A stretch of DNA of 64,000 nucleotides from Echria macrotheca (lineage: Eukaryota; Ascomycota; Sordariomycetes; Sordariales; Schizotheciaceae): positions 186,001-250,000 of the forward strand of contig MU839840.1 in NCBI GenBank assembly GCA_030411725.1. The letters run 5' to 3'. Each line of letters begins with the position of its first letter. The stretch's first letter is position 1. The translations under genes and the position numbers were made by a program. Positions 1 to 10,577 of this stretch are shown here, piece after piece. The notes beneath the pieces are model-generated. The model had not been told where the DNA came from and made no database searches. It saw only the letters and a program-made list of their open reading frames with translations.

Positions 1-668
1 GAGATTGCCTGTGTTGTATTACGTGTTGTTCAAGACTGACTGTATCAAGATTTTCTCCCAGTAATCTCTATTCATGCTGGTTAAGTTGTCTCTAGTCTGT
101 AGAACTATCAACACAAAAGTTAAAAAGTAACGGAGGATAGGTGGGCTGAATGTGGACGTGACAGTTCATCAGCATCAGGGTGTACCTGTTTTTCGCGATG
201 AAATATGATATTCGATACAAAGCGGGGAGTGTGGTCTTCACTTGCGAAAAAGCTTTTATTTACTCCGTGTATTCCGTAGAAATATGCATGTAGTGATCAA
301 AGGTCTACATCTCTGATCTTTCGGAATTCGGAATCCTGATCCCGATATGCCGATGACAATGTAGCCAACAGCCTTTGAGCTGAATCCCGGAATTTCACCA
401 AATCAGAGCGGGATCTTAGTTGCCTAGTTCAGCCCGTCGGGCAAACTCGTCACCACTCAACCTCCGGTTGTGGTTTGGGATGATCTCAAAACGATCACCC
501 CACCCCTCGCCAAGCCAACAACAGGACATGATGGGGTGACCCATTTCCAAGAATTCAATACCACAACAACCGCCGTTGTCTTCTCCCCCTTCCCTCTTCA
601 ACCTACCTACATACAAAACACAAATCAACCACGAAATCATCGATACCTACTCAAAAATATATAACCCA
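1..668. other. intergenic, no gene seen
   Basis: I see no convincing coding region or RNA gene here. The last 100 bases are C/T- and A-rich and form the leader of the SDR gene that starts at 669. Confidence 0.5.
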
Positions 669-1697
669 ATGGTCAAACTCGCCGAAATCAACCACGCCAA
701 CGCGTCCCTAAAGTCACTCCCCCCTCCCACCGCCGTAGTCGTAGGCGCCACCAGCGGAATCGGCCTCTCCTTCCTCCGCCAGCTCGCCAAATCCACCACC
801 TCCCCCAAAATCTACATCGTCGGCCGCTCCCAGCCGGCCCTGACCGCCCTCATCGCCTCCCTGACCGAGACCAACCCCTCGGGGACCTACATCCCCATCC
901 TCACGCCCGACCTCACCCTCGTGTCCAACGCGCACGCCGCCGCGACCGAGATTCTGCGTCAAGAAACCTCCCAAAAAATTGACATCCTCTACCTCTCCCC
1001 TGGCTACCTCACCTTCCGCGCCCGCGACACCTCGCCCGAGGACCTCGACCGGGTTACCGCGCTGCGGTTCTACTCGCGCATGCGCTTCGTTCTGGACCTG
1101 CTCTCGCTCTTGCAGAGATCAACTTTCTTCGGAGAAGGAGGAGGGGGACGGGTAATCACGGTCCTCGGCGCGGGACAAGAGGGAACGATTTACCCCTCTG
1201 ATCTATCCCTCAAGGAAAAGGGACACACGGGGGCCGTGCGGCTGGGCGGCGTGGCGAGCACGTATACCACGCTCTTTCTGGAGGAGCTGGCGAGGAGGTA
1301 TCCGACCGTGTCGTTTGTGCATACCTTCCCCGGCGTGGTGGATACGAATGCGTATCGGCATCCGGAGCATCTGGGGCCCGTGGCGAGGTTTCTGATGAGG
1401 TGGGTGCTGTTTGGGCTGTTGAAGTGGTTCGTGACTACGCCGGTTGAGGAGGTCGGGAAGAGGACTTTGTATGCGGCGACGGCGGGGGTTTTTGCGCCGG
1501 CCGCGGCGGCTGGGCAGGTTGCGGATGGTGACGTCGCGAAGGGGTCGGATGGCATGAGGGGGAGTGGGTGTTATACTGTTGATGCCAAGTGTGAGACTAT
1601 ATGGAATAGGAAGCTGGTCGCGCTGAGGGAGCAGGGGATGGGTGAGAAGGTGTGGGAGCATACCATGGCCGAGTTTGAGCGGATTTTGGGGGCTTAG
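669..1697 (+). CDS. atypical short-chain dehydrogenase/reductase (SDR) family protein
   Basis: Single-exon gene of 342 aa. An upstream in-frame ATG exists at 576, but the ATG at 669 (start MVKLAEIN) lies just before the Rossmann fold and is preferred. The glycine-rich cofactor motif is seen as VVGATSGIG near residue 30, followed by a GRS motif that suggests NADP(H) binding. The classical catalytic sites are altered: the NNAG position reads LSPG, and the Tyr-x-x-x-Lys position reads STYTTLF, so the lysine is missing. A later FVHTFPGVV segment matches the conserved C-terminal part of this fungal SDR subgroup. Fold assignment is firm; activity and substrate are unknown, and it may be a poor or non-classical reductase. 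It is separated from the following antisense HET gene by about 450 bases (convergent arrangement). Confidence 0.8.
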   Translation: MVKLAEINHANASLKSLPPPTAVVVGATSGIGLSFLRQLAKSTTSPKIYIVGRSQPALTALIASLTETNPSGTYIPILTPDLTLVSNAHAAATEILRQETSQKIDILYLSPGYLTFRARDTSPEDLDRVTALRFYSRMRFVLDLLSLLQRSTFFGEGGGGRVITVLGAGQEGTIYPSDLSLKEKGHTGAVRLGGVASTYTTLFLEELARRYPTVSFVHTFPGVVDTNAYRHPEHLGPVARFLMRWVLFGLLKWFVTTPVEEVGKRTLYAATAGVFAPAAAAGQVADGDVAKGSDGMRGSGCYTVDAKCETIWNRKLVALREQGMGEKVWEHTMAEFERILGA

Positions 1698-2144
1698 GTG
1701 TCGTATATAATGGGAGTACCTAAGGTGTGGAAGGATGTCTTTTTTTCTGCACAACATTAGTGGTTCCCGAGGTGAATAAGGATGGGCTATCTGGTGCTGG
1801 ACGGTTGTTTCGGTATGTTTGAGGTATCTCAACATCATCTGCTGCTTGTTGCAAGCTTGTTCTCATAATTTACCTCCTTCCCTCACTTCGCAGGGTACGT
1901 CGCATCAGGGGTGGAAGCTCTGATTCGAGTCCTATCCCGCTTTGGGGGCCAGATGTGGCGGGTATCCATGCGGTGGTGATTGTGCTATGTGCGTTATGTA
2001 GTGGGAAGAGGGCAGCCGTTTATCTGCGTGTTGAGATGTCTCTTTAAGGGGATGGGGAGAGGTCAGTACCTTCGTAATTGACTGGGTACGAGGGTTCGGA
2101 TTCCCCAACGGGCCACCCTTCGTCGCTCAAATTGTTCAACTTAT
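1698..2144. other. convergent intergenic spacer
   Basis: Spacer between the SDR gene and the antisense HET gene, holding both 3' ends. No gene, repeat or RNA feature recognised. Confidence 0.5.
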
Positions 2145-4190
2145 TCAAACGATATCAAACGTCTCATACGCCGAATGTGGAGAGGAACCATGGTCTGAGT
2201 CTGGCTTTTTCTGGTCTGGTAAGAGAGGGTAGTACGCCAGACCGATGAGTTTGTATTCGCCGGGAGTATCGTCACCAAGGGAACCGTTGGTGGGCCGGAG
2301 AATGTACGGCGTTATGATCCTCATCTCCGGAAAGATGACTAGAACGTCTCCGACCTGTGTGTCTTCTCCGCAGTTTACCACGTGGTTCCTATCGTCAAGG
2401 CAGAGTAGCCTGTCCATGTATGTCTCCAGCGAGTGGAGGATGGTTGCAGTCGTCTCATCCAAGGGGATGTCCGACATTTCGGGACTTTCCCAGCCTGGAA
2501 GTGACTCACTGACATTCTCGCTTTCGTCGAGAAACCTAGAATAAAGTGTTTCTTCTAGTCCATTGACATCGACGCCACGCTTTGGGAAGACGACAGAAAA
2601 CACCCGGCTGCAGACCGCAGCCTCGGAAGGGCCCATAGAGAGGCAGTCGAGAAAGGCCGCCCAACGTCTACTAGCTGGGTGCGCGAGTTCTGCAGCGTCT
2701 CTGTCAGAGGAGGACCTGGTGGCAAACCGCCACAGATGCCTCACCCTCCTCAAAAAGATTGAGACAGGTACAGGAGAGGATTTGGGCGGATAGTAGAAGC
2801 GGTCTGCTACTGCTGTGATGGTACTGTAATGCCGCCCATGGAGACGTAGAGACTTGCCACCAACAAGGTTCCAAGGAGGGTTGGATGGGGCTCTAATCAG
2901 CGCCTTGGTTGCATCGTTTGCCCAGTCAAGGCTCGTGCGTCCCGTCGCCCTCCAGTCTGGGACCCAGGAAGGTAGGTTGGACCCGGGGACGTCCTTCGAG
3001 GGAAAAAGGCCTGCATATGACGTGACCTGCTCAACTCCGGCCCAGCCCTGGGATGTCTTCAAAGTGTACACCGCGAACGCCAGGTAAACATCCTCGACGT
3101 TCGAAGCGTAACCCAGCGCTAGCAGCTTCTGCGTTTCCCCATGTGGATGCGTCAGAGGTCTCGGTGAGCCTGGGACCCTGCGGAGACCAGCCAATGCGTA
3201 GACTCTGTCGTGATCGTTGCTACACTGGGCATGGCTGAAGAAGGCCGCCCAGCCCATGATGCTAGTCTCGCTTTGGTCTCCAGGTCGATTCGTGTTTGCG
3301 CGTGAATGGAGAAACCGTAGGCCCTACACGAAGGTAGCCACACTATGGGACATCAGCGGCTCCAGGTTCCAAGTCCGAGTGATGAACAAATAACGCAACA
3401 TATCGGCACATGCAATAAAGCGTTTGGAACTCAGACTAGCGCTCCCACAGTGTATCTCTCCTTTTTGAGCGAGGCCAGCCTCTTGGATAACCCAGCGGCG
3501 TCCGAACCAGGGTCGAGAGAACAGTCGTCTCAGCGCAGACTCGCCGCGCTTGGTGATGTGTCGCTTGACCGCCTGCGTAATTTCATTGGGGTGTTTGCCT
3601 TCGAAAGGGTGCTCGTCGATGCCAAGATCTGCAAATTTGATATCACGAGGATTCTCCTTTGTGCACTTTTCGCTCAACCAAATGAGACCGGGCTCGCAAA
3701 GCCTGATGACCCGAAAAGCTTCATCGCTGTCGTCGGCAGTGTCTCCAAGCCAAATGCGAACGTATTTGGCATTGCTGTAGATTTCTGACATTCGGCGAAC
3801 CTGAACACTCTTCTCGTCGAGGTCTTGCTGGTTGATGCATACCGCATCGGCCCAGAGTGTTCGGATGTCGGAGGGGAGTCGGAACCCCCGTAGCGCGCTT
3901 TCGAGGGTGGGGGTGATGGGGAGTTCTCTTCGAGCCGGGAAGCAGAAAAGACTTGCCGTGAAGATGGGCGGACCCCAGGCGTAGGAAATGGCTTTGTAGG
4001 GGTACTGGTGGACTTCCTGAGCGTTAACGTGGACGATGTGGCAGCGAAGAGGGGCATCACGGTCGGGCGACGGATGCAAGGATAGGAGGCGGGTGAACTC
4101 GTGGCCCTCCAGAGGGCGATAGACGCCGGGGTCCGTGGCGGTGGCTTCCGGCGAGAGATGTGTGGCTGTACTAACTGTTTCGTTCTCCAT
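2145..4190 (-). pseudogene. HET-domain protein with one in-frame stop
   Basis: Reading from the ATG at 4190 (MENETVS) gives an N-terminal HET (heterokaryon incompatibility) domain. It begins YKAISYAWG, followed by LWADAVCINQQD, the SEIYSNA region and FGRRWVIQEAGLA. The frame stops at TAG (3326-3324, codon 289) and continues open in the same frame for about 393 codons to 2145. That part contains the expected DRVYALAGL motif and the C-terminal region, including SWVPDW. Without the stop the protein would be 681 aa. No strong intron removes the TAG: the best GT-AG pairs give a frameshift or use poor acceptors such as CTGGAG. CAG to TAG by a C-to-T change would explain it. An ATG at 4379 could extend the N-terminus but gives an unlike-HET leader. 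HET proteins trigger growth arrest or cell death after non-self fusion. Inference: pseudogene, null allele or sequence error. Confidence 0.75.
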
Positions 4191-4499
4191 GGTGACACTG
4201 AGCTGGTCGTTTTCGTCGAATTGTGGGATGAGGTGAGGTGGAAAGAAGAAAGCGGGCAGGCTGTCCGTGGAGCGGGGAAACGGAAATGTCTCGAGAGTGA
4301 GAGCCTCGTCCCAGAAGCAGACACGCTGTGATAGGTTAGATAAGAACGGGCGAAGGCACCCCGTACACTGCCACTTCAAGCAGGCGACCTCCAGCTTGTA
4401 CCTGCCATCTTCGGTCGGCCACTGCTTGGATTAATGAAGTGGTCCACTGATCCGTCGATATGTCTCGGATTCACCTTTTACTGCTGGCCCGCAATCGCT

Positions 4500-4507
4500 C
4501 TCTACAG
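4500..4507. repeat. target-site duplication, left copy
   Basis: CTCTACAG immediately outside the left inverted repeat of the MITE; identical to the right copy at 4929-4936. Confidence 0.8.
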
Positions 4508-4928
4508 GGCATCTGATAGGGGTGCACCCCCCTTTTGCTACGGGTGCATCCCCCGCCATAGCGTTTTACGCATATGCCCTCTAATTTACTCTTGAAGTTT
4601 TTCCTGCAAGCTGAATATATATTTACCAAATGCCTATTTACTATATATAAGGGTTTTTAAACATATAAAAGTAGAGAAAGGTAAAGATTTAAGGTCGTTA
4701 CGTTTATTCGCTACACCCCTAGATACGCGTTAGGTTAAGACCTTTTATATCTTATATCCGGTAAATAAAGGTTTAAGAACGTAATTGATAGATCGTAAAG
4801 CCCTTATTAATAACCCTTTTGGCATTGCTAATACGCCGAAACGCTTGTATCTGAAGATTTATGCGAAAAGTTTATCTTCAAGGGGATGCACCCGTAGCAA
4901 ACGGGGGGTGCACCCCTATCAGATTGCC
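4508..4928. mobile_element. MITE, hAT-like, 421 bp
   Basis: Two terminal inverted repeats of about 46 bp face each other: 4508-4553 and 4883-4928. Both start GGCA(A)TCTGATAGGGG and run through a GTGCACC...GGGTGCATCCCC core with only a one-base indel and one substitution. The element is bounded by the identical 8-bp direct repeats CTCTACAG at 4500-4507 and 4929-4936. An 8-bp duplication with T at position 2 and A at position 7 is the usual hAT target-site pattern. The interior is AT-rich with no ORF, so this is a non-autonomous miniature element lying between two antisense HET genes. Confidence 0.85.
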
Positions 4929-4936
4929 CTCTACAG
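4929..4936. repeat. target-site duplication, right copy
   Basis: CTCTACAG immediately outside the right inverted repeat of the MITE; identical to the left copy at 4500-4507. Confidence 0.8.
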
Positions 4937-5183
4937 CCAGTTCCCGTGCTGTCTGGTTTAACTAATACTTCGCGTCGATCCTCTCCTCAAATCAGAACGT
5001 ATGACACCTTTCTATATCCTACTTTTGTTGATGGTAGAGATACCGTAACAAAGTAAGTACCTAATTCATGAACTGCACTATTAGGTACTTAGTCTCCACT
5101 ACTATTAACCAAGATTTCTCAATAGAGTTAAATACATTTCTCTTATGCTTCAGGTCTCAAGCTAGCTGCATCCACAAACATTA
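4937..5183. other. spacer downstream of the second HET gene
   Basis: AT-rich spacer between the MITE and the 3' end of the next antisense HET gene. No gene seen. Confidence 0.5.
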
Positions 5184-7529
5184 TCATCCAAGATACACAA
5201 AAGTTTCACGAGGCTTTGCTCTCTCCCACGCAGACGCGAGAACTTTGCCGATGCCTCGTCGAAACGCGACACCCTTAACCCACTCAACCATTATGACATT
5301 GACAACTTCCCACTTATGAGAAGGATCAACCGTTGTTTGAACGTCCCAGTGCCCCGGGGTCTCGGGAACATAGATGTCGGGCACATAGGTGGCCCCTTCC
5401 ATGTCGCCCGTCCTCCCTACTGCGGGAATGAAATAAGCCGGTTGCATCTCAACCCAGGTCCTAGTTGTTGTCGTGGGTCGAAGGTCCTTAGGAATCAGAG
5501 AGGAGCAGAACTGAAACCCAGTTCCTCTGGAAGCCTCAACCATATCAACCTTGTACTGCCGCATTTTCTTCCACACTCCGATCGTTGTAATGACTTCCCC
5601 TATGATGCCGTATGTCTCTGGGATCTTCAGCGCAAAAACATCGACAAGGGCGTCGGGTTCGGGCCCGAGGATGTCGCGAAGTATTGGCTTGAAAAGGATT
5701 AGATATGTCGTTGTAGTTGGCCAGCCGAGCAGGCATCCGGATTCCCCCAGCTGGTGGTACAATTCGGGTGGCAAATGGCGTCTATTTGCTGAGATGGTGA
5801 TACTCTCAAAGTGCCGTCCCGGAGTAGCCCCTGGTACTGTATCCGGAGTCCAATACTTCATAGACTTCATCGCGGCTCCGAGACTCGGAGTTCTCTCCAT
5901 GTCGCCGGTGAACCACGTGCAGCCCTTTGGAAGCTTCCATCTCGCCCAGGACCACGAGGGAACACCTGGTTCAACCATTTCGATGCATTCCTCTCGGAGT
6001 TTGGGATGCCACAGAATCGCCTCAGCGAAGAACTCTCTCGGCAACCCTGCCAAGTAAGCCTCTGGCTGTGGGTTGAGAAGCCCAAGTACACCCTCGATCG
6101 CTGGTAAGGCGTCACGCTGGAATGTAATGTCCCTCTTTGTGTATTCCTCTACCACAGCCCTGTAGGTGACAAACAAATCGGACCGGTCGAGGTTTGCTAG
6201 ACTTAATGTTCCAAAGCTGAGAAAATCGACTAGGCTGTGTGGACGCCTGGTTGAGTAGTCGTGGGGGATACATTCATCACCCCAGCGAAATATGGGTTCG
6301 TCACCTGGCCGCGTGAGTCCGCTGGTCTCGCCGGCTGTGTCCTCGGACCAGACGGCGTTAGAACATTTGAAGTAGACTTGGTAGTCTGTAAAGATGAGGA
6401 GTCGTTGAGACAGAGCCTTTTCCTGGAAGGTCCACGCACGCGTGTTCCACCTCAACCGGGACCCCGTGTTGATTTCGTCGAAACGGGGAAGCGGGACTGC
6501 CAGCCATGCCCCCGATACCATTTCCCGGTGTTGTTGAAATCTTCTAGGTGAACTTATGCAGGGGAGTCCGTAGTCCGCATGGTCTCCCGACGCAGCAGCT
6601 ATGGACAAGTCGGCATGCCGATATATCGAGTCCATGCTGAGAAGCTGGCTGTGTCGATCTGCGTCGTCGTCCTGGACGATGCATAGGGAATCAAACCACA
6701 AGTACCGGTATCCCAGACGCCTTGTTGCCTCCATCGCATCAGAGACGGTTCTCGGTAGCGGCTTTGGTAACGGTATGCTGCCATCGGCGGCTCGAGCGCG
6801 GAACCGCTCCCTGTCCATCTTCGGCATTGGCCAACCCATATCACCCCAAACATAGGTCAGGGCGACATATTCACAGCCCGTGCAATGGGGTACCACGCGC
6901 TTTTCCAGTACGTCGATGACTCGCATGTTTTTGGGTAGTTGGTGTTTGAGATCGCTTTGCGTTCCCAGTTGACAGAGGCTACCGTGGCACCGCTCACAGC
7001 GGCGCAGCCACCACCGCAGCAGCTCCCAGTCAGGCATCCTCGCATCCACCGTGCGACCAAAGAACCGCTCGCCTCGAGGCCGCTCGGAGTCGGGCAAGAA
7101 CTGGATCTGGCCATGGTTTGAGCACCCGTCCCACGAGACTAGGAGCCTGTATGCCTCGTGCTGGTGCCTCCGCCTCACGTCGTTGGCTTCTTCTTCGAGG
7201 TCGGCTCGATTAGAGAAGGTTTTGATCGAAGCGCCGCGAAAGCTGAAGATGACGATGCACAACTTCCAGCTTTCTCTGTTCGATATCTCGATGATGTCCT
7301 CGGGCTCGGGATGTTCGCCGGTGCTGTCGGCGACGGTGCGGACGGAATCTACAACAAGGCGGCAGAACGGGCATTGTCGTCTGTTCTTGACGGCGCTCCA
7401 CGTCCCGATCTTGATGGACGGACGCGAGGAGGAAAAGATTTGCCACACCTTCCACAGCTTCTCCATGGGCTCCTCGCCATATTTGCTGAAGCCGGCGTTC
7501 CGACAGGTACTGCAAAGATGATCTGGCAT
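5184..7529 (-). CDS. HET-domain protein (781 aa)
   Basis: Intact single-exon gene. The N-terminus carries paired cysteines (CSTC at residues 6-9 and CPFC at 53-56), a zinc-ribbon-like arrangement often found ahead of HET domains. A second pair (CERC, CHGSLC) lies near residue 180. The HET domain starts near residue 221 (YVALTYVWGD), followed by YLWFDSLCIVQDD, the MDSIYRHADLSIAAA segment and a TRAWTFQEKALSQR block. The C-terminal 350 residues contain the aromatic PSWSWARWK motif common in long HET proteins. The expected role is induction of incompatibility or regulated cell death; the partner is unknown. It lies upstream of the MITE and the interrupted HET gene on the same strand. Confidence 0.9.
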   Translation of the reverse strand: MPDHLCSTCRNAGFSKYGEEPMEKLWKVWQIFSSSRPSIKIGTWSAVKNRRQCPFCRLVVDSVRTVADSTGEHPEPEDIIEISNRESWKLCIVIFSFRGASIKTFSNRADLEEEANDVRRRHQHEAYRLLVSWDGCSNHGQIQFLPDSERPRGERFFGRTVDARMPDWELLRWWLRRCERCHGSLCQLGTQSDLKHQLPKNMRVIDVLEKRVVPHCTGCEYVALTYVWGDMGWPMPKMDRERFRARAADGSIPLPKPLPRTVSDAMEATRRLGYRYLWFDSLCIVQDDDADRHSQLLSMDSIYRHADLSIAAASGDHADYGLPCISSPRRFQQHREMVSGAWLAVPLPRFDEINTGSRLRWNTRAWTFQEKALSQRLLIFTDYQVYFKCSNAVWSEDTAGETSGLTRPGDEPIFRWGDECIPHDYSTRRPHSLVDFLSFGTLSLANLDRSDLFVTYRAVVEEYTKRDITFQRDALPAIEGVLGLLNPQPEAYLAGLPREFFAEAILWHPKLREECIEMVEPGVPSWSWARWKLPKGCTWFTGDMERTPSLGAAMKSMKYWTPDTVPGATPGRHFESITISANRRHLPPELYHQLGESGCLLGWPTTTTYLILFKPILRDILGPEPDALVDVFALKIPETYGIIGEVITTIGVWKKMRQYKVDMVEASRGTGFQFCSSLIPKDLRPTTTTRTWVEMQPAYFIPAVGRTGDMEGATYVPDIYVPETPGHWDVQTTVDPSHKWEVVNVIMVEWVKGVAFRRGIGKVLASAWERAKPRETFVYLG

Positions 7530-7943
7530 CGGGAAAGCGAAATTTCAATGCTCAAAGTGCTTTCCGAAGCAGGAGGTAATTCTTGGAGTGTTTGTCGAAA
7601 GTGCGCAGTTGGGCTGGATGAAAAGATGAAGGCGGGTTTTCTTGGGTATCCCACCTGGAGATGGAGATGCTGCAGCCATCGGATGATAATGGCATGTTTT
7701 GACATGACAGTGGCTGGAATGGCTGGGGCGAGGAAGGCCTCAAAATACCCCAATCGTGGCTTCTGCAGGTGCGTAGAAGCCACCATGTTTCCAACCGACC
7801 CAGGACCAGCTCGGAAATCCGTTTCGGCGCGTGATCGATCGATAACTACGAACCTTGCCAAAATCTATGGAACGAAGCCAATATATGATTGGCCTATGAA
7901 ACCACCTCCCTTCACGTACCTACTCATGCAGCCACAGGTGCCT
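7530..7943. other. intergenic, HET promoter region
   Basis: Holds the 5' flank of the 781-aa HET gene and the 3' flank of the MYND/DUF4470 gene. No independent gene supported. Confidence 0.5.
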
Positions 7944-9973
7944 TTAGTCTAGATCCTCCGTCACTCCATCCCTCTTGACCTGCCACTCAACGTACCGCTC
8001 CATTCCTGTGTGATGAGAGGCCAAAAGGGCCCGAAACTCTTTCCTCTTCTCAACCGTCACCGGTCCAGTGCTGAGACGCATCGGCCAGGGCTTGACAATC
8101 GTGTTGTTCTCCTTCATTTCCAGGCCTGTTTCTGCAGCCAGCTGGCCAAGATCGAACTTGGCAAGGTACCTATTTTGCATCAGTCAATTGTGCTCAGAAG
8201 CATACACATAAAGGGACACAAACAGGTTAAAAAAGCGCTCAAAGTCCCACACCAGCTCCCGAGCTGCCGTTAAGTTGAAGATATACTTCCCCACGTCACC
8301 GGGTGACATGACTGAAGGCGGAGGCAGGTACATCTTGAGACGCTCTATGTCTTGTCCCCACAGGGACTTGTTTTCCTCACCGCCTGACAGAACGTATGCC
8401 TCCTTCGCTGCATTCATGAAACCCATGATCAACGTCGCGTGGGGATTCTCGGCGGGAGACTAGAGGAGGGGACCAAGACACCCTGCTGTGTCTCGGAGGC
8501 CGAGGTAACAGCGGTCGGCAATATTCGAAGACTGGTTGAAAAGATAGCCATCTTAGTGGACTCTTTCGAGAAGCAGAAAGTTTGGTAGACCACATACATC
8601 AATCCGGGCGAATTTCATGCCACCAATATAAGGGGCAATTTCTCTAGCGTCAGCCTTGGTCAGGACGATGGAAATAGGCGTATTGTGTAGCTTCCCGTGG
8701 AAGCGGATGAAGAGCTCTGTAAGATGGTGATGGAGCATGCCGTAAATGTCATTGACTGCCAACCCGTGGTAGCCGGTTTGGACCTGCTTATAGCACCATC
8801 CAGCCCTTGGGTCCGCGTCGTCCGTCATAGGCCACTCTCCAGGCGTCTGGAAGAACGTGCTGCGAAATTTGTCAGGGATGTTGCCGATATAGAGGGGAAA
8901 AGAACGGAAAGGGACATACGGATTCGGAATCTGGAATTCAGCCCTCGCGGTTCCAAGCGGAAGTAGAAGGCCATCCTCACGAAACTGCATGATGCTCACG
9001 CGATGAGCGGGTTCCTGTTTCAGGAGGTGGCGATGGACGTAGTCGATGCGCCCAGGGGCGTTCACGACAGTATTCCGTGCTTTCTGAGCAGTTTCTTTTG
9101 TTGTGCCGGCAGGGACGTCAAAGAAAGAGAGTAACTTCTGCCAAGCGCTCTTGGTAAGGACAAGGCGGATGCTGGAACCCCCAAATTTCCACGTCTTTCC
9201 AAGGACGCCGTTGGTAGACCTATCCGCAATCTTGGTGCAAACGCCTTGAATGAGAGGCTTGATCTTGCTTTGCATCGCGTCGAAGCATCCTTTGGCTAGA
9301 AATGCCGAATAAAACACATGAATGGCATGCTCGGCAGCAAGAGCTGCATCGTCGAAAGTGAAAAAGATGAGTAGGATGATGACATTGCGGGCTGTGACGG
9401 TAAGGTCATGGTCGTTGATGTGAAGATGAACAGTGCCTCTATACTCCGGCGCAATGCTCGCCAGGGATGTGATAACACTGCGGAGATCTCCGGATGCTTC
9501 CGTTTGTCAGTACCTCTGGCGGCGAGCAAAGGGGCGAGACAAGGGCAAACTCAGCCCTGATTACCTACCTGCGAATAAGAAGTTCAAGGGACCTGGGGAA
9601 GTTTCGCCCTCATGGTTGGCGAGCCTAACAATGTCAATTGCAGGAGTGTTCCCCCAGAGAAATTTGGGAGTTCCAAACTTGGCGTCGACGCCAGGTCCGA
9701 CAAACGAAGGCTGGCGTCCCTGGACTACCCACGCGGGTTTCCAAGAGTCATCCATCAGCGCAGACTTGCAATTGCGTTTGTGCGCCCACCAGTGAGCCTT
9801 TTGGCATGTTGAAGAGCAGTACTGAGAAAGGTCAGGAGGCCTGGTGGGTTAAGGGAAGTAAGCTCGAATTATCGGGGACATACCAAGACCAAACGACAGT
9901 TTGTACAGACCAGAGAGCCGCGGGCCTCGCAGTTGCGAGTCCGGCTGCTGTCGAGATTTGCACAATATGCCAT
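7944..9973 (-). pseudogene. MYND zinc finger + DUF4470 protein, six exons, one in-frame stop
   Basis: Exons read on the minus strand: 9973-9884, 9821-9569, 9496-8920, 8859-8598, 8531-8224, 8169-7944; phases agree and total 572 codons. The N-terminus is a MYND-type zinc finger split by intron 1 (VCTNCRLVL then YCSSTCQKAHWWAHKRNC). Next come PAIDIVRLA and the DUF4470 start FAASGDLRSV, then NDHDLTVTARNV. A conserved C-terminal block reads NIADRCYLGL then NPHATLIMGF. Between those two blocks lies an in-frame TAG at 8462-8460 (codon 418). A longer intron 8597-8460 would remove it, but only by deleting the conserved 23-codon segment before it. Introns have GTATGT/GTAGGT/GTTTGT donors and CTGAC branch sites. 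Function of the family is unknown. CAG or AAG to TAG would explain the stop. Could be a null allele or an error. Confidence 0.75.
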
Positions 9974-10112
9974 TTTGCGGGATGATGGTCGAGAAAGGTG
10001 ATGAAAACCCGTGGGAGGGAAGTAGCTAGAACGATTTTTTTTCGTGAGAGACTTTGCGAGCCCAAGACCTTTTGAAAGCAGAGGCAAGCCCCGCGTTTGT
10101 AGGGCTCTCGAG

Positions 10113-10577
10113 TCACACAGAGTCCGTTTGTATCAGTCCGTTTGTAATGGGATTTCGGCATCCCTCGGTGATCACATAACTGTCTCTCGTCGGGCAGGTG
10201 TCCCTCCAATTATTGCTATCAGAAACACCGAGGCCTCCCCACATGTAGCTCGTTGGCGAGGTCCTATCGGGATGTGGCCTTGTGGGCTGATGAAAGAGTT
10301 CCTTGGCCTCTTCATCTAGTGCATCTGCGATTATATCGAGTCGCACAAGAAACCGGACCGCCATGAAAGTGTTTGACTGCATCTTCCTGGCCAGCATTGA
10401 TGAGGTTGTGCTCAGTTTGCCAAGTGCCAACACAAGATCGCCGTCGCAAGACGGTAACGAGCTAGTAAGGCTGAGCAACGTGTCGAAGTCAATCTGCCGG
10501 CATTGCGAATACAGTCCTGTATTTACTTCCGTCTGAGTGTCGGTTGATATTGGGGTTTTGGAAACGGCATTATCCAT
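10113..10577 (-). pseudogene. possible relic of a HET N-terminal region
   Basis: 154-codon open frame starting at a real ATG. Near residue 25 it contains QCRQIDFDTLLSL, then DLVLALGKLS. This resembles the start of the intact HET protein at 60502 (ARCRQIDFWAIF, then RPVLALDQLD), including an identical CRQIDF. The CPVC pair and the HET domain that should follow are absent, and the remainder looks random. Inference: decayed fragment of a HET gene, or a chance frame. Low confidence. Confidence 0.25.

Noticed and set aside
1203..1838. 211-codon minus-strand frame over the SDR gene
   Set aside because: Antisense shadow created by GC-rich codon use; no domain or splice support.
2085..2120. GGTTCGGATTCC, T-arm-like sequence
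   Set aside because: No acceptor, D or anticodon stems around it, so not a tRNA.
7158..7952. 264-codon frame on the plus strand over the HET gene start
   Set aside because: Lies antisense over the well-supported 781-aa HET gene; translation is random-looking with no motifs.
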